A DNA stretch of 64,000 nt. Origin: Corallococcus coralloides DSM 2259 (GTDB lineage Bacteria > Myxococcota > Myxococcia > Myxococcales > Myxococcaceae). Of this stretch, positions 41,033 through 51,121 are shown piece after piece. The notes beneath the pieces were generated by a model. It saw only the letters and a list, made by a program, of their open reading frames with translations, did not search any database and was not told where the DNA came from. Each line of letters opens with the position of its first letter. Position 1 is the first letter of the stretch. The stretch is from the NCBI RefSeq assembly GCF_000255295.1, contig NC_017030.1, positions 3,286,001 through 3,350,000 on the forward strand, read 5' to 3'. The translations under genes were made by a program, and so were the position numbers.

Positions 41033-42030
41033 CCCTCATCGTCCATCCACACTTCCACAAGCGCTACACGGGAGTAACCCGGCACGTGGAGTCCGTGGTG
41101 CCAGCGCTGGCCCAGGGCGACGAGACACGGGTCATCGGCTCCGGCCTGACGGAAGCCCTGCCGCGCATCACCTGGGGAGAGCTGATCCGCCGCTCACACC
41201 AGGAGCCCATCGTCTGGCACGCGCACCGGAACAACGAGCTGTTGGCGGGAATGCTCTTGAAGGCGCTGGGAGGAAGGGTCCAACTTGTCTTCACGAGACA
41301 CACGTCGGTGGCCCCCACGCGCTTCACCCGCTGGCTGGCCAGGGGCGCGGACGCGCTCGTGTCGCTCACGAAGCAGATCTCCGACGTCATCGCGCTTCCC
41401 TCCACGGTGATTTCGCACGGCATCGACCTCCAGCGCTTCCACCCACCGGAGGACCGCGACGCGGCCTGGGCCCGGCTCCAGCAGGGAGGCCGCTACGGCA
41501 TTGGCGTCATCGGACGCATCCGCAAGGAGAAGGGGCAGGGCGACTTCATCGAAGCGCTGAGGCCCCTGTTGCCGCAGCGGCCAGACTGGCAGGCGGTGCT
41601 GGTGGGGCTCGCGAAGGGCCCGGACCTGGCCTGGGTGAACGGACTGCGCCAGGGCATCGAGGACCGGGTGGTCCTCGCGGGAGAGCAGTCCACCATTGAG
41701 CCCTGGTACCAGGGCCTGAGCATCCTGGTGCATCCCTCCTACGCGGAGGGCTACTCGCTGGTGCACGTGGAGGCGATGGCCTCCGGGTGCTGCGTGGTGG
41801 CCTCGAAGCTGCCGTACCTGGACACCCTCATCGAGCACGGCCGCACGGGCTTCTTCTTCGAGCCCGGAGACGTGAAGGGCCTGCGCGACCTGTTGGACGA
41901 ACTGACCCGCGAACCGGAGCGGGCCCGCCAGGTCGGCCGCAACGCGGCGGAGGAGGCGCGCAGCCGCTGCGGCGTCGAGCACGAAGCCCGGGCGCTCCGT
42001 GACCTCTACCATTCGCTGGTGAATCGCTGA
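41029..42030 (+). CDS. Glycosyltransferase, GT4/GT-B type
   Basis: A 333-residue glycosyltransferase starting MTLIVHPHFHKRYTGVTRHV, the substrate side of a GT-B fold. The C-terminal donor half shows IGVIGRIRKEKGQGDFIEAL and the EX7E-type motif HPSYAEGYSLVHVEAMASG. This resembles core-sugar transferases of the RfaG type. It is translationally coupled to waaA and to the next glycosyltransferase, so core oligosaccharide synthesis is the likely job; the sugar is unknown. Confidence 0.88.
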   Translation: MTLIVHPHFHKRYTGVTRHVESVVPALAQGDETRVIGSGLTEALPRITWGELIRRSHQEPIVWHAHRNNELLAGMLLKALGGRVQLVFTRHTSVAPTRFTRWLARGADALVSLTKQISDVIALPSTVISHGIDLQRFHPPEDRDAAWARLQQGGRYGIGVIGRIRKEKGQGDFIEALRPLLPQRPDWQAVLVGLAKGPDLAWVNGLRQGIEDRVVLAGEQSTIEPWYQGLSILVHPSYAEGYSLVHVEAMASGCCVVASKLPYLDTLIEHGRTGFFFEPGDVKGLRDLLDELTREPERARQVGRNAAEEARSRCGVEHEARALRDLYHSLVNR

Positions 42031-43061
42031 TGCGCATCCTGCACCTGTTCGCGAGCCCCTTCTGGAGCGGCCCGGCGGAGAACATCGCGCTGCTGGCCCA
42101 GGCGCAGCGGGCGCTGGGCCACGAGGTCACGGTGGCGGTGGACCGCAAGCGCCGGGACATCGCCGCCGAGGAGCCCGCCGTTCCCCGCTTCCAGCAACTG
42201 GGCCTCCTGGACGACGGGGGCCTGACGTTGTCCGTGAAGTCCCCACCCTGGGAGATCTGGAGCGACCTGCGAGCCCTCCGGCGCAGGACGGTGGACGTGG
42301 TCCACGCCCACTTCACCCATGATCATCTCGTGGCGCGTTGGGGAACGCCGAAGGGCGCGGTGAGGATCCGCTCCATCCACGCGCCCCGTTCGCTGCGCTC
42401 CTCGCTGCCCGAAGCCGCCGCGTACACGGTGCCCGCGAGCCACCTGATGCAGCAGCTCGAAGGCCGGCATCGCCCCGTCCAGGTCCTGCCCGCGTTGGTG
42501 GACCCGATGTTCGAGCCCTCCCAGGACCGCAAGGCCCTCCGCCGGACCCTGGGTCTCGAGGACACGCACCTGGTGGGGATGATCTCCACGTTCCAGCAGA
42601 GCCGCCGGCACTCGCTGGGAGTCGAAGCCTTCGCCGCGTTCCGACAGCAACGTCCCGAATCCCGCCTCGTCCTGGTGGGGGATGGGGCGCTGCTCGGAGC
42701 GACCCGGACGCAGGTGTCGGAGCGGGGCCTCACCGAACAGGTGACGTTCGCGGGCTACCAGCAGGGCGCGGACTTCGCGAAGTGGCTGCAGGCCCTGGAT
42801 GAAGTCTGGATCCTCGGCCTGGGAAACGACTGGAGCGCGAGGGCCGCGGCCCAGGCCAGGGCCTGCGGAGTCCGAGTGGTCGCGGTGAATGAGGGAGCGC
42901 TCCCCGAACTGGCGGACGCGAAGGTGGAAGCGCCCACGGTAGAGGCCGTCGTCACCGCCGCGCTGTCCGGAGCAAAAGCAGGGACCCGTCACCCGACGAA
43001 CGAGCACATCGCCCGGGACATCCTGGCCCTCTATCAGAAGGCAGCGGAGCCACGGCGATGA
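42030..43061 (+). CDS. Glycosyltransferase, GT4-like
   Basis: A 343-residue GT-B protein starting MRILHLFASPFWSGPAENIA. The donor-side region reads GMISTFQQSRRHSLGVEAFA and LVLVGDGALLGATR. The usual EX7E motif is weak: the equivalent segment is VWILGLGNDWSARAAAQARA, where the first Glu is missing. It may therefore be a divergent member. The start overlaps the preceding stop by one base (TGATG), and the stop overlaps lpxK by four. Confidence 0.84.
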   Translation: MRILHLFASPFWSGPAENIALLAQAQRALGHEVTVAVDRKRRDIAAEEPAVPRFQQLGLLDDGGLTLSVKSPPWEIWSDLRALRRRTVDVVHAHFTHDHLVARWGTPKGAVRIRSIHAPRSLRSSLPEAAAYTVPASHLMQQLEGRHRPVQVLPALVDPMFEPSQDRKALRRTLGLEDTHLVGMISTFQQSRRHSLGVEAFAAFRQQRPESRLVLVGDGALLGATRTQVSERGLTEQVTFAGYQQGADFAKWLQALDEVWILGLGNDWSARAAAQARACGVRVVAVNEGALPELADAKVEAPTVEAVVTAALSGAKAGTRHPTNEHIARDILALYQKAAEPRR

Positions 43062-44137
43062 CGGGCGGACCCACGGCCCTGGAGCGGATCTTCTATCCGC
43101 CGGCACCGGAGCCCTGGACCCGTCGTGCCCTCCTGTCACCGCTCACGCTGTTGTCCTGGACCTACAGCGGAGCGGTCCGTCTCCGCGGTGCGCTCTACGA
43201 CTCGGGACTGAAGCGAGCTGAACAAGTCGAAGGCCTGCGGGTCATCTCCATCGGCAACCTCAACGTCGGAGGCACGGGCAAGACACCGGCGGTCCTCCAT
43301 CTCGCGGAGCTGCTGGTTCGCGAAGGGCGCAAGGTCGGCATCCTGACCCGAGGCTACGGACGCGAGTCCCAAGAGCCACTCACCTTCACGGGAGCGGAGC
43401 CCCTGCCCGAGGTGACACAAGCCGGAGACGAACCCCTGCTGCTCGCACGCCGGTGTCCAGGGGCCCGGCTCTTCGTGGGAGCGGACCGCGTCGCGGCTGC
43501 ATTCCGGGCCAGGGACGACTTCGGCCTGGACACGGTCCTCTTGGACGACGGCTTCCAGCACCGCCGCCTGCACCGTGACGAAGACCTGGTGGTCGTGGAC
43601 GAAGCCGTGGGGCTGGGCAACGGCCAGCTGCTCCCAAGAGGCCCGCTGCGAGAGCCCCCATCGGCCCTGCGCCGCGCCACGCTCCTCTGGCTGAGAGCCG
43701 CCTCGGGAGACGCCGCCCCCAACCCATGGCTCGACACAGTGACCGCCCCCAGGGTCCGGACGCGCTACGGGCCCACGGGATGGTGGGACCCTTCAGGCAC
43801 CGAGCACGCGACGAAAGCGCTCGAAGGAAAGCCGGTCCTCGCCCTGGCGGGGCTGGCCCGGCCCGGAGGCTTCCTGAAGACCGTGACCTCACTCGGAGCG
43901 GAGGTCCGGGACGCGGCCCTCTTCCCGGATCACCATCGCTTCACGGCGGACGAGCTGCGACAGGTCGAAGTCCGGGCCCGCCAGCAGGGAGCGCTCGTGG
44001 TGACGACGGAGAAGGACGCGGTGCGCCTGCCCGCCGGCTTCGAGGCCTGGGTGGTGCGCCTGGGAGTGGAGGTCCTGGAGGGCGAAGCGCATCTGAAGCG
44101 GGCGCTCGGGCTGGCAGGAGAGACGCGCGACTTGTGA
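43058..44137 (+). CDS. lpxK: Tetraacyldisaccharide 4'-kinase LpxK
   Basis: A 359-residue kinase that phosphorylates the 4' position of the lipid A disaccharide at the inner membrane. It opens with FYPPAPEPWTRRALLSPLT, then Walker A GNLNVGGTGKTP near residue 68, DDGFQHRRLHRDEDLVVVD, FPDHHRFTADE and TTEKDAVRLP, all family marks. It uses the product of LpxB. The operon position between core transferases and heptose genes suits late lipid A work. Confidence 0.95.
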   Translation: MTGGPTALERIFYPPAPEPWTRRALLSPLTLLSWTYSGAVRLRGALYDSGLKRAEQVEGLRVISIGNLNVGGTGKTPAVLHLAELLVREGRKVGILTRGYGRESQEPLTFTGAEPLPEVTQAGDEPLLLARRCPGARLFVGADRVAAAFRARDDFGLDTVLLDDGFQHRRLHRDEDLVVVDEAVGLGNGQLLPRGPLREPPSALRRATLLWLRAASGDAAPNPWLDTVTAPRVRTRYGPTGWWDPSGTEHATKALEGKPVLALAGLARPGGFLKTVTSLGAEVRDAALFPDHHRFTADELRQVEVRARQQGALVVTTEKDAVRLPAGFEAWVVRLGVEVLEGEAHLKRALGLAGETRDL

Positions 44138-44150
44138 GGGCTGGACCGCT

Positions 44151-45182
44151 GTGGGACAACGCGCGCCCATGCCAGCGGCCCCGTCTTCACGTCCGGCAGC
44201 TTCGTCCTCGCGCCTGCCACTCGCCTTCGCGCGCCGTCGGGTGTTGCTGGTGGGAGACCTGGTCGCCGACCACTACCTCTACGGACAGACGGACCGGGTG
44301 AGCCGCGAGGCCCCGGTGCTCATCGTCCGGTACGAGTCCTCGGAGGTGAAGCTCGGAGGCGGGGCCAACGTGGCGGCCAACATCCGCGCGCTGTCGGGGC
44401 AGGTGACGGCGGTGGGCGCCCTGGGCGTGGACTCGATGGGCAGCGAGCTGCGCAAGCTCTTCGAAGCCGCGGACATCCGGCTGGACGCGGTCAGCAGCCG
44501 GAGCATCCAGACGGAGACGAAGACGCGCATCCTCGCGGGAGGCATCAGCACGACGAGGCAGCAGATGCTCCGAGTCGACCGGGGCCAGCGTGGTCCCCTC
44601 CCGCCCCGGATGCGCAAGGCCATCGCCAGGCAGGTGGAGGCCGCGGCGAAGGAAGCGGACGCGGTGGTGGTCTCGGACTACGGCGCGGGCGTCGTCAGCG
44701 ATGAAGTCCGGACCGTGTTGCGAAAGCTCGCCGCGGACGGCCTCCCGGTCTGCGTGGACAGCCGCTACGCGCTCGCGGCCTTCGCGGGCCTCACGGTGTG
44801 CAAGCCCAACGAGCCGGAGCTGGAAGCGCTCACGGGCCGTCCGGTGCGCACGAAGGAGGACCTCCTGGAGGCAGGCCACGAAGCGGTCCGCAAGCTGGGC
44901 TGTCAGGCACTGCTGGTGACGCGAGGCCGGCATGGCATGGCCGTCTTCGACGCGAAGGGCGGCGTGGACCTCATCCCCGTGCACGGAGCGAAGTCGGCGG
45001 TGGACGTGACGGGAGCAGGCGACACGGTCATCGCGAGCTTCGCGTTGTCACTCGCGGCCGGAGCCTCGTTCGGTGAAGCCGCGAGGCTCGCGAACGTCGC
45101 GGGCTCGCTGGTGGTGCAGAAGCCCGGCACGGCGACGGTCTCCCGCGAAGAACTCCTCGAAGCGCTGCGGAGCTCAAGATGA
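44151..45182 (+). CDS. hldA: D-glycero-beta-D-manno-heptose-7-phosphate kinase (HldA/RfaE1)
   Basis: A 343-residue PfkB-family sugar kinase. Marks: VLLVGDLVADHYLYGQTDRV, KLGGGANVAANIRAL, VVVSDYGAGVV, KPNEPELEALTG and the C-terminal anion hole VDVTGAGDTVIASF. Together with the next gene it covers the two activities of the E. coli fusion HldE, making ADP-heptose for the LPS core. GTG 44151 follows GAGGG at 10 bases; ATG 44169 is an equally possible start. Confidence 0.92.
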   Translation: MGQRAPMPAAPSSRPAASSSRLPLAFARRRVLLVGDLVADHYLYGQTDRVSREAPVLIVRYESSEVKLGGGANVAANIRALSGQVTAVGALGVDSMGSELRKLFEAADIRLDAVSSRSIQTETKTRILAGGISTTRQQMLRVDRGQRGPLPPRMRKAIARQVEAAAKEADAVVVSDYGAGVVSDEVRTVLRKLAADGLPVCVDSRYALAAFAGLTVCKPNEPELEALTGRPVRTKEDLLEAGHEAVRKLGCQALLVTRGRHGMAVFDAKGGVDLIPVHGAKSAVDVTGAGDTVIASFALSLAAGASFGEAARLANVAGSLVVQKPGTATVSREELLEALRSSR

Positions 45183-45667
45183 ACACCCTGGACAAGCTTC
45201 GGCCCCTCGCCGCCATCGCGGAGGAACGGGAACGCTGGCGCGAGCAGGGCCGCACGGTGGCCCTGGCCAACGGCGTCTTCGACCTGCTGCACGTCGGTCA
45301 CGTCCGCTACCTGGAAGGGGCAAAGGCCCTGGCGGACGTGCTGGTGGTGGCGGTGAACTCGGACGCCTCCACCCGGGCCTACAAGGGGCCGGGCCGTCCG
45401 CACATCCCGGAAGCGGAGCGCGCGGAGCTGGTCGCGGCGCTGGCTTGCACGGACCGCGTCGTCGTCTTCGATGAGCCGAACGTGCGGACCATCATCCGAG
45501 CCCTCAAGCCCGACGTGCACGTGAAGGGGACGGACTACACGCCGGACTCCATTCCGGAAGGTGACGAGGTCCGGGCCTACGGAGGCAGGACGGCGGTGGC
45601 GGGAGACCCGAAGGACCACAGCACCACGGAGCTGGCCCGCAGGCTCGGCCGCGAAGGCGCGAAGTAG
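45179..45667 (+). CDS. hldC: D-glycero-beta-D-manno-heptose 1-phosphate adenylyltransferase (HldC/RfaE2)
   Basis: A 162-residue nucleotidyltransferase of the cytidylyltransferase-like fold. The HxGH motif is in FDLLHVGHVRYLEGAK. KGTDYTPDSIPE and a late KDHSTTELARRL (substituting the common STT/ISTTxL) are typical of RfaE2. It makes ADP-heptose from heptose-1-phosphate and ATP. It overlaps hldA by 4 bases. The order hldA-hldC as separate genes is usual outside enterobacteria. Confidence 0.93.
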   Translation: MNTLDKLRPLAAIAEERERWREQGRTVALANGVFDLLHVGHVRYLEGAKALADVLVVAVNSDASTRAYKGPGRPHIPEAERAELVAALACTDRVVVFDEPNVRTIIRALKPDVHVKGTDYTPDSIPEGDEVRAYGGRTAVAGDPKDHSTTELARRLGREGAK

Positions 45668-45670
45668 CCC

Positions 45671-45847
45671 ATGGTCCTGGACCCGGCGCTGCGGTCCATC
45701 CTGGGGTGTCCCCACTGCAAGGGCCGGCTCGAAGAGCACCAGGGCCCTCCGCCCGAAGTCCGCTGCGGCAACTGCCTGCGAGCCTGGCCCGTGGAGGAAG
45801 GCGTCCCCCAGATGGTGCCCGAGCAGGAGCGACCGCTCACCCCGTGA
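45671..45847 (+). CDS. Trm112/YcaR-family small zinc-finger-like protein
   Basis: A 58-residue protein starting MVLDPALRSILGCPHCKGRL. Two CxxC-type pairs (CPHC and CGNC) plus WPVEEGVPQMVPEQ fit the Trm112/YcaR pattern (usually about 60 residues). YcaR lies next to lpxK in E. coli, and here it closes the lpxK-hldA-hldC run after 3 bases. In other organisms Trm112 activates methyltransferases; the bacterial role is unclear. Its last 11 bases overlap the 3' end of the convergent heptosyltransferase-type gene. Confidence 0.83.
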   Translation: MVLDPALRSILGCPHCKGRLEEHQGPPPEVRCGNCLRAWPVEEGVPQMVPEQERPLTP

Positions 45848-46946
45848 GCGAGGCCCGCTCCGCGACGAACGACCGGACCTCCGTGGCCACGCGCTGCTCC
45901 AACCCCACGCCGGAAGTCCCATCCACGATGGGCGTCAGGTCCACCATCCGGTGGGGAGACACCGCATGGCCCCAGCGCTCCATCTCGATGCGCAGGAAGA
46001 ACGCGAGCGTGGGTGCGCCCACGGCGACCGACAGGTGCATGGGCCCGGTGTTGTTGCAGATGGTGAGGCCCGCGGTCCGCATGAGAGCACCCAGCTCATC
46101 GATGCTCGTCGCCGGAGCCAGCTCTGCCCCCGGAGCGCAGGAGATCACGGTGCGCGCCAGGGCCTCCTCTCCCGGCCCCCACGTCACGACAGGCGAATAG
46201 CCGAGCGAAATCAGCTCCCGGGCCGCCGCCGCGAACGCCTCCGCCGGAATGCGGCGCTCACCCAACCGCCCCCCTGGGTTGATGACCGCGCGCCGCGAAC
46301 CCGTCCCGGAGAACGTCGCCAGATAGCCGCGGAACGCCTCGCCGAGCACCGGCTCCCGGAACGAAAGCCCCTGGGCGACAGCACCCTTCGTCAGGGGTGT
46401 CAGCAGGTGGGTGCGCTGAACGGCCTCGTGCCGCGTATCGGACCGGGCAGGCACGGACACCGACTGCAGCAGCGACACCGGCCAGATGCCGGGCCCAATG
46501 ACGACCGCCTTGGGCCCCACCATCCGGGCGACGAGCGCGCTCGTCACGGACGGAGCACTCCAGTTGGCGCAGTCCACCACGATGTCATAGCCCGCGCGGC
46601 GAAGTGCACGGATGCCAGGCGCCAGAGGCCCCAGCCAGAGCAGGCGCCGGTCGAACGCCAGGACCGCGTCCGCGTCGGGGTGTCCCTGGAGGACACGAGC
46701 CACCTTGGCGTGCACCAGCACGTGCACTTCCGGAGGCGGGTGGAGGTGCGCCTTGAGGGTCCGCATCAGCGGCGTGGTGAGGAGGGCCTCGCCCACGCGG
46801 TTGTCGGGCCGGACGAGCAGGACCTTTCGCGGGTGGGGGAGGGGCGTCCCGGGAGAACGGCGACGTCCGGGGCGCCAGAACAGGAGGGAAGCCAGGAGCG
46901 CCAGTGCCAGCTTCGCCCACGTTTCAAGCCGCTTGTGCCACGCCAT
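45837..46946 (-). CDS. Glycosyltransferase family 9 (heptosyltransferase type)
   Basis: A 369-residue GT9 protein. After a basic, hydrophobic N-terminus (KLALALLASLLFWRPGRRR), it shows KVLLVRPDNRVGEALLTTPL (usual: RxDxIGDxxxTxP), VINPGGRLGERRIPAEAF, and ICNNTGPMHLSVAVGAPTLA (usual: DTGPMHLAAA). These fit the ADP-heptose:LPS heptosyltransferases. With hldA and hldC beside it, a heptose transfer to the inner core is likely. It is convergent with the Trm112-like gene and divergent from yicC. Confidence 0.9.
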   Translation of the reverse strand: MAWHKRLETWAKLALALLASLLFWRPGRRRSPGTPLPHPRKVLLVRPDNRVGEALLTTPLMRTLKAHLHPPPEVHVLVHAKVARVLQGHPDADAVLAFDRRLLWLGPLAPGIRALRRAGYDIVVDCANWSAPSVTSALVARMVGPKAVVIGPGIWPVSLLQSVSVPARSDTRHEAVQRTHLLTPLTKGAVAQGLSFREPVLGEAFRGYLATFSGTGSRRAVINPGGRLGERRIPAEAFAAAARELISLGYSPVVTWGPGEEALARTVISCAPGAELAPATSIDELGALMRTAGLTICNNTGPMHLSVAVGAPTLAFFLRIEMERWGHAVSPHRMVDLTPIVDGTSGVGLEQRVATEVRSFVAERASLTG

Positions 46947-47028
46947 CGGCGGCGGACCCTACCAGAATTGGAACGGACACAAGACGCTGGCTTGACCTTG
47001 GGACCGAAAGCCCCTAGCACCCGGCCCG

Positions 47029-47907
47029 ATGCTCAAGAGCATGACCGGATTTGGTTCGGGCCGCGCCCGCGTGGGGGACGAAGAGGTCTCCGTGGAAGCA
47101 CGCTCGCTCAACCACAAGTTCTGCGAAGTGAAGGTCCGGCTGCCGCGCGAGCTGTCCGCGCTCGAGCCTACCCTCGTGAAGCAGGTGAAGGACCGCCTCG
47201 CGCGGGGCTCGGTGGAGATCCTGGTGCGCCGGCAGGCCGCCACCGTGTCGGGCAACGTCCCCACGGTGGATGTCGCCCTGGCCCGCGAATACGCGCGCGC
47301 CTTCCGCGAAGTCGCCGAGGCCATGGGCCAGTCGGTGGAGATCGCCTGGTCGCAGGTGGCCAACCAGCCGGGCGTCATCCGCCTGGAGGAGAAGGGCGTG
47401 GACGTGGAGTCTGCCACCCAGGCCACGCAGACCGCGCTCCAGCAGGCGCTCGCGGCCCTGGAGACGATGCGGAACACCGAAGGCGAGTCCATCCACACGG
47501 ACCTGGACGCCCGGATGAAGCTCATCGAGGGCTGGAGCCAGGAGGTCGCCCGGCTCGCGCCTCGCGCGGTCAGTGACTACCAGCAGCGGCTCACCGATCG
47601 TGTCGCGGAGCTCGCGCGCGGCGTCGCGGTGGATCCGCAGCGCCTGGCGCAGGAAGTGGCCCTCTTCGCCGAGCGCACGGACATCGCGGAAGAGGTGACC
47701 CGGCTCGCGACCCACCTCGAGCAGTTCCGGCTCCTGATGGCGAGCCCCGAGCCGGTGGGCCGGCGCATGGACTTCCTCGTGCAGGAGATGCACCGCGAGG
47801 TGAACACGACAGGCTCCAAGAGCCAGCACGCGGAGATCTCCGCGCGCGTGGTCTCGATGAAGGCCGAGGTCGAGCGCATCCGCGAACAGGTGCAGAACGT
47901 CGAATGA
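47029..47907 (+). CDS. yicC: YicC-family endoribonuclease
   Basis: A 292-residue protein starting MLKSMTGFGSGRARVGDEEV, the signature start of the family, followed by EARSLNHKFCEVKVRLPREL and ending HQ/GSKSQHAEISARVVSMKAEVE-type helices. YicC of E. coli is an endoribonuclease in RNA decay. The gene is coupled to gmk by a 4-base ATGA overlap, the standard yicC-gmk order. Confidence 0.95.
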   Translation: MLKSMTGFGSGRARVGDEEVSVEARSLNHKFCEVKVRLPRELSALEPTLVKQVKDRLARGSVEILVRRQAATVSGNVPTVDVALAREYARAFREVAEAMGQSVEIAWSQVANQPGVIRLEEKGVDVESATQATQTALQQALAALETMRNTEGESIHTDLDARMKLIEGWSQEVARLAPRAVSDYQQRLTDRVAELARGVAVDPQRLAQEVALFAERTDIAEEVTRLATHLEQFRLLMASPEPVGRRMDFLVQEMHREVNTTGSKSQHAEISARVVSMKAEVERIREQVQNVE

Positions 47908-48527
47908 ACGAACCCACTGGACTCCAGCCTGGCCTGCTCCTCGTCCTCTCCGCGCCGTCCGGAGCTGGAAAGACCACCCTCGCGCACCGGCTGCTGAAGG
48001 AGATGCCGGACGGCATCTTCTCCACCAGCGTCACCACCCGGCGCCCCCGGGGCAAGGAGCAGGAGGGCGTGGACTACCACTTCGTGGGAGTCGCCGCCTT
48101 CCAGGAGAAGATCGAGAAGGGCGAGTTCGTGGAGTGGGCCGAGGTACACGGCCACTTCTATGGCAGCCCCCAGTCGGTGGTGGATGAAGCCCGCACGCGC
48201 CGTGGCACCGCCATCTTCGACATCGACGTCCAGGGCGGGCAGGCCATCAAGCGCAAGCACCCCGACGCGGTCCTCATCTTCGTGCTGCCCCCCTCCATGG
48301 AGGAGCTGGAGCGGCGGCTTCGGGATCGTCAGACGGACTCGGACGAAACCATCCGCCGCCGGATGCTGGCCGCCCGCTCGGAGATCGAGCGGGGAATCGC
48401 GTCCTACGACTACGTCGTGGTGAACGACGACTTCGAGCGCGCCTATCAGGAGCTGCGCTCGGTGGTGGTCGCGGAGAAGTGCCGGCGGGGGAGGGTGGAC
48501 CTCTCCAAGCTCAAGCTCGGAAGCTGA
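47904..48527 (+). CDS. gmk: Guanylate kinase
   Basis: A 207-residue kinase that turns GMP into GDP. Walker A is SAPSGAGKTTLAHRL near residue 17. SVTTRRPRGKEQEGVDYHFV and the following Glu/Tyr region bind GMP; FDIDVQGGQAIKRKHPDAV is the second conserved block. The usual next gene rpoZ is not here: about 960 bases of promoter-like DNA and the rRNA operon follow. Confidence 0.96.
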   Translation: MNEPTGLQPGLLLVLSAPSGAGKTTLAHRLLKEMPDGIFSTSVTTRRPRGKEQEGVDYHFVGVAAFQEKIEKGEFVEWAEVHGHFYGSPQSVVDEARTRRGTAIFDIDVQGGQAIKRKHPDAVLIFVLPPSMEELERRLRDRQTDSDETIRRRMLAARSEIERGIASYDYVVVNDDFERAYQELRSVVVAEKCRRGRVDLSKLKLGS

Positions 48528-48711
48528 AATCCGCCGGGGAATGGGTGGAGCCGCCCCATGGGTTCCCCCTCCACCACGTCGCACCGCGCTGGCAGCCTGC
48601 ATCAAATATCTTGCGCTGCCCGATCGCCTGATGGATAAGCCGCCCACCTCGCGGCGACACGCAGGCGTCACCTCGGTGGCACCTGCGCGATGCGGTGGCG
48701 GTGACGGGAAG

Positions 48712-48740
48712 TTGACATTCTCCGAACCGATTCTTAGATG
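48712..48740 (+). promoter_or_regulatory. rrn promoter-like unit 1
   Basis: A perfect TTGACA at 48712-48717 with TAGATG at 48735-48740 (17-bp spacer). It is the most upstream of about six similar units ahead of the 16S gene; its -10 is the weakest. Confidence 0.55.
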
Positions 48741-48846
48741 TTCGCCGCAGCAGGGCAGTCGATCAGCGGGCGTTGAAGGTGTCGGAGCGGGTTGCCGCCT
48801 CACGGGAGGCGGAGCAGATCGGGAAGCAGAAGCAGCAGTCAGGCGG

Positions 48847-48874
48847 TTGACACAAAACGCGGCGGTGGTACAAG
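48847..48874 (+). promoter_or_regulatory. rrn promoter-like unit 2
   Basis: TTGACA at 48847-48852 and TACAAG at 48869-48874 (16-bp spacer). A GC-rich stretch CCGCGCCCC follows the -10, as in promoters under stringent control. Confidence 0.65.
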
Positions 48875-48968
48875 CCGCGCCCCTCGCTTCGAAGCCCGCG
48901 CACTGGCGCGGAAGGCACTTCGGAGAGAGAGCAGCACCGACAAGGAAATAGGGCAGTCAACGAGCGGG

Positions 48969-48998
48969 TTGACAGCGAACGCGGCGAAGAGATAGAAG
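48969..48998 (+). promoter_or_regulatory. rrn promoter-like unit 3
   Basis: TTGACA at 48969-48974 and TAGAAG at 48993-48998 (18-bp spacer), again followed by CCGCGCCCC. The surrounding bases (AGCGGGTTGACAGCGAACGC) resemble units 2 and 4. Confidence 0.65.
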
Positions 48999-49077
48999 CC
49001 GCGCCCCACCGAAGAAGCAGCAGTCCGGAAGGCAACACGACGGACGCAAAGCGGTGAAGGAAGCTGACAGCAAGCGG

Positions 49078-49107
49078 TTGACAGGAAGCGCGGCGCTGAA
49101 GTAGAAG
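49078..49107 (+). promoter_or_regulatory. rrn promoter-like unit 4
   Basis: TTGACA at 49078-49083 and TAGAAG at 49102-49107 (18-bp spacer), followed by CCGCCTCCC. It closely matches unit 3. Confidence 0.65.
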
Positions 49108-49190
49108 CCGCCTCCCTCGAAACGAAGCGGCGGAAGTCACTGGACGGCGCCGACGAGTTTCGAAGCAGCCCGCAGGACGCAAAAGCGAAG

Positions 49191-49219
49191 TTGACGCTGA
49201 CTGCGAACTGAAATAGAAG
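49191..49219 (+). promoter_or_regulatory. rrn promoter-like unit 5
   Basis: TTGACG at 49191-49196 and TAGAAG at 49214-49219 (17-bp spacer), followed by CTGCAGCCCC. Confidence 0.6.
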
Positions 49220-49234
49220 CTGCAGCCCCGCCGG

Positions 49235-49263
49235 TTGAAGCAAAACCGGCAACGAAGTAGACG
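49235..49263 (+). promoter_or_regulatory. rrn promoter-like unit 6 (weak)
   Basis: TTGAAG at 49235-49240 and TAGACG at 49258-49263 (17-bp spacer). It is only 44 bases after unit 5 and diverges in the downstream GC block, so it may be a decayed copy. Confidence 0.4.
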
Positions 49264-49292
49264 GTAGCAGAAGTCGCGAAGCAGGACAAGCG

Positions 49293-49339
49293 GCTCGGTC
49301 TTTGAAAACCAAATAGCAAGCCCAAGCAGTAATGGATTG
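49293..49339 (+). promoter_or_regulatory. 16S leader: boxA-like antiterminator element and 5' strand of the processing stem
   Basis: GGTCTTTGA at 49297-49305 resembles boxA of rRNA antitermination (NusB/S10). The whole stretch pairs with 51122-51171 beyond the 16S gene: blocks such as GCTCGGTC, CAAAACCAAA-like, AGCAAGCCC and AATGGATTG each have their reverse complement there. This is the long stem cut by RNase III to release pre-16S. Confidence 0.8.
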
Positions 49340-49487
49340 CGGAAACCCGCAGTCAATTTTTTGAGGGCATCTTCACCTCCAAGAGCAGCGCTGAAAAGCG
49401 CAGCGAGGAGGGAAGTGCCGACGAATCAGCGAGCCGAGACTCCTTAGCCGGGTCTCGGGGAACGCCGGTTCAAGCAAACCAAGAATA

Positions 49488-51032
<1,545 letters not shown>

Positions 51033-51121
51033 CCGGGTGTTGGACTCAGCCTTCGGGCGAGTAGGCAACACCAGCAGCCTTCGGGTTGTCAGGTCATCTC
51101 TAGGTCAATGTTTCCGGTAAA

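Noticed and set aside
45561-47576. A plus-strand open frame of 671 codons crossing hldC, the Trm112-like gene, the GT9 gene and yicC
   Set aside because: It runs through four real genes in other frames and shows no conserved motif.
48661-48686. Hairpin after gmk as a terminator
   Set aside because: The stem has interruptions and no T-tract, and lies 134 bases from the stop; too weak to list as a feature.
48541-48951. A plus-strand open frame of 136 codons between gmk and 16S
   Set aside because: It lies over the promoter repeats, has no ribosome site and no family resemblance; the region is better explained as rrn control DNA.
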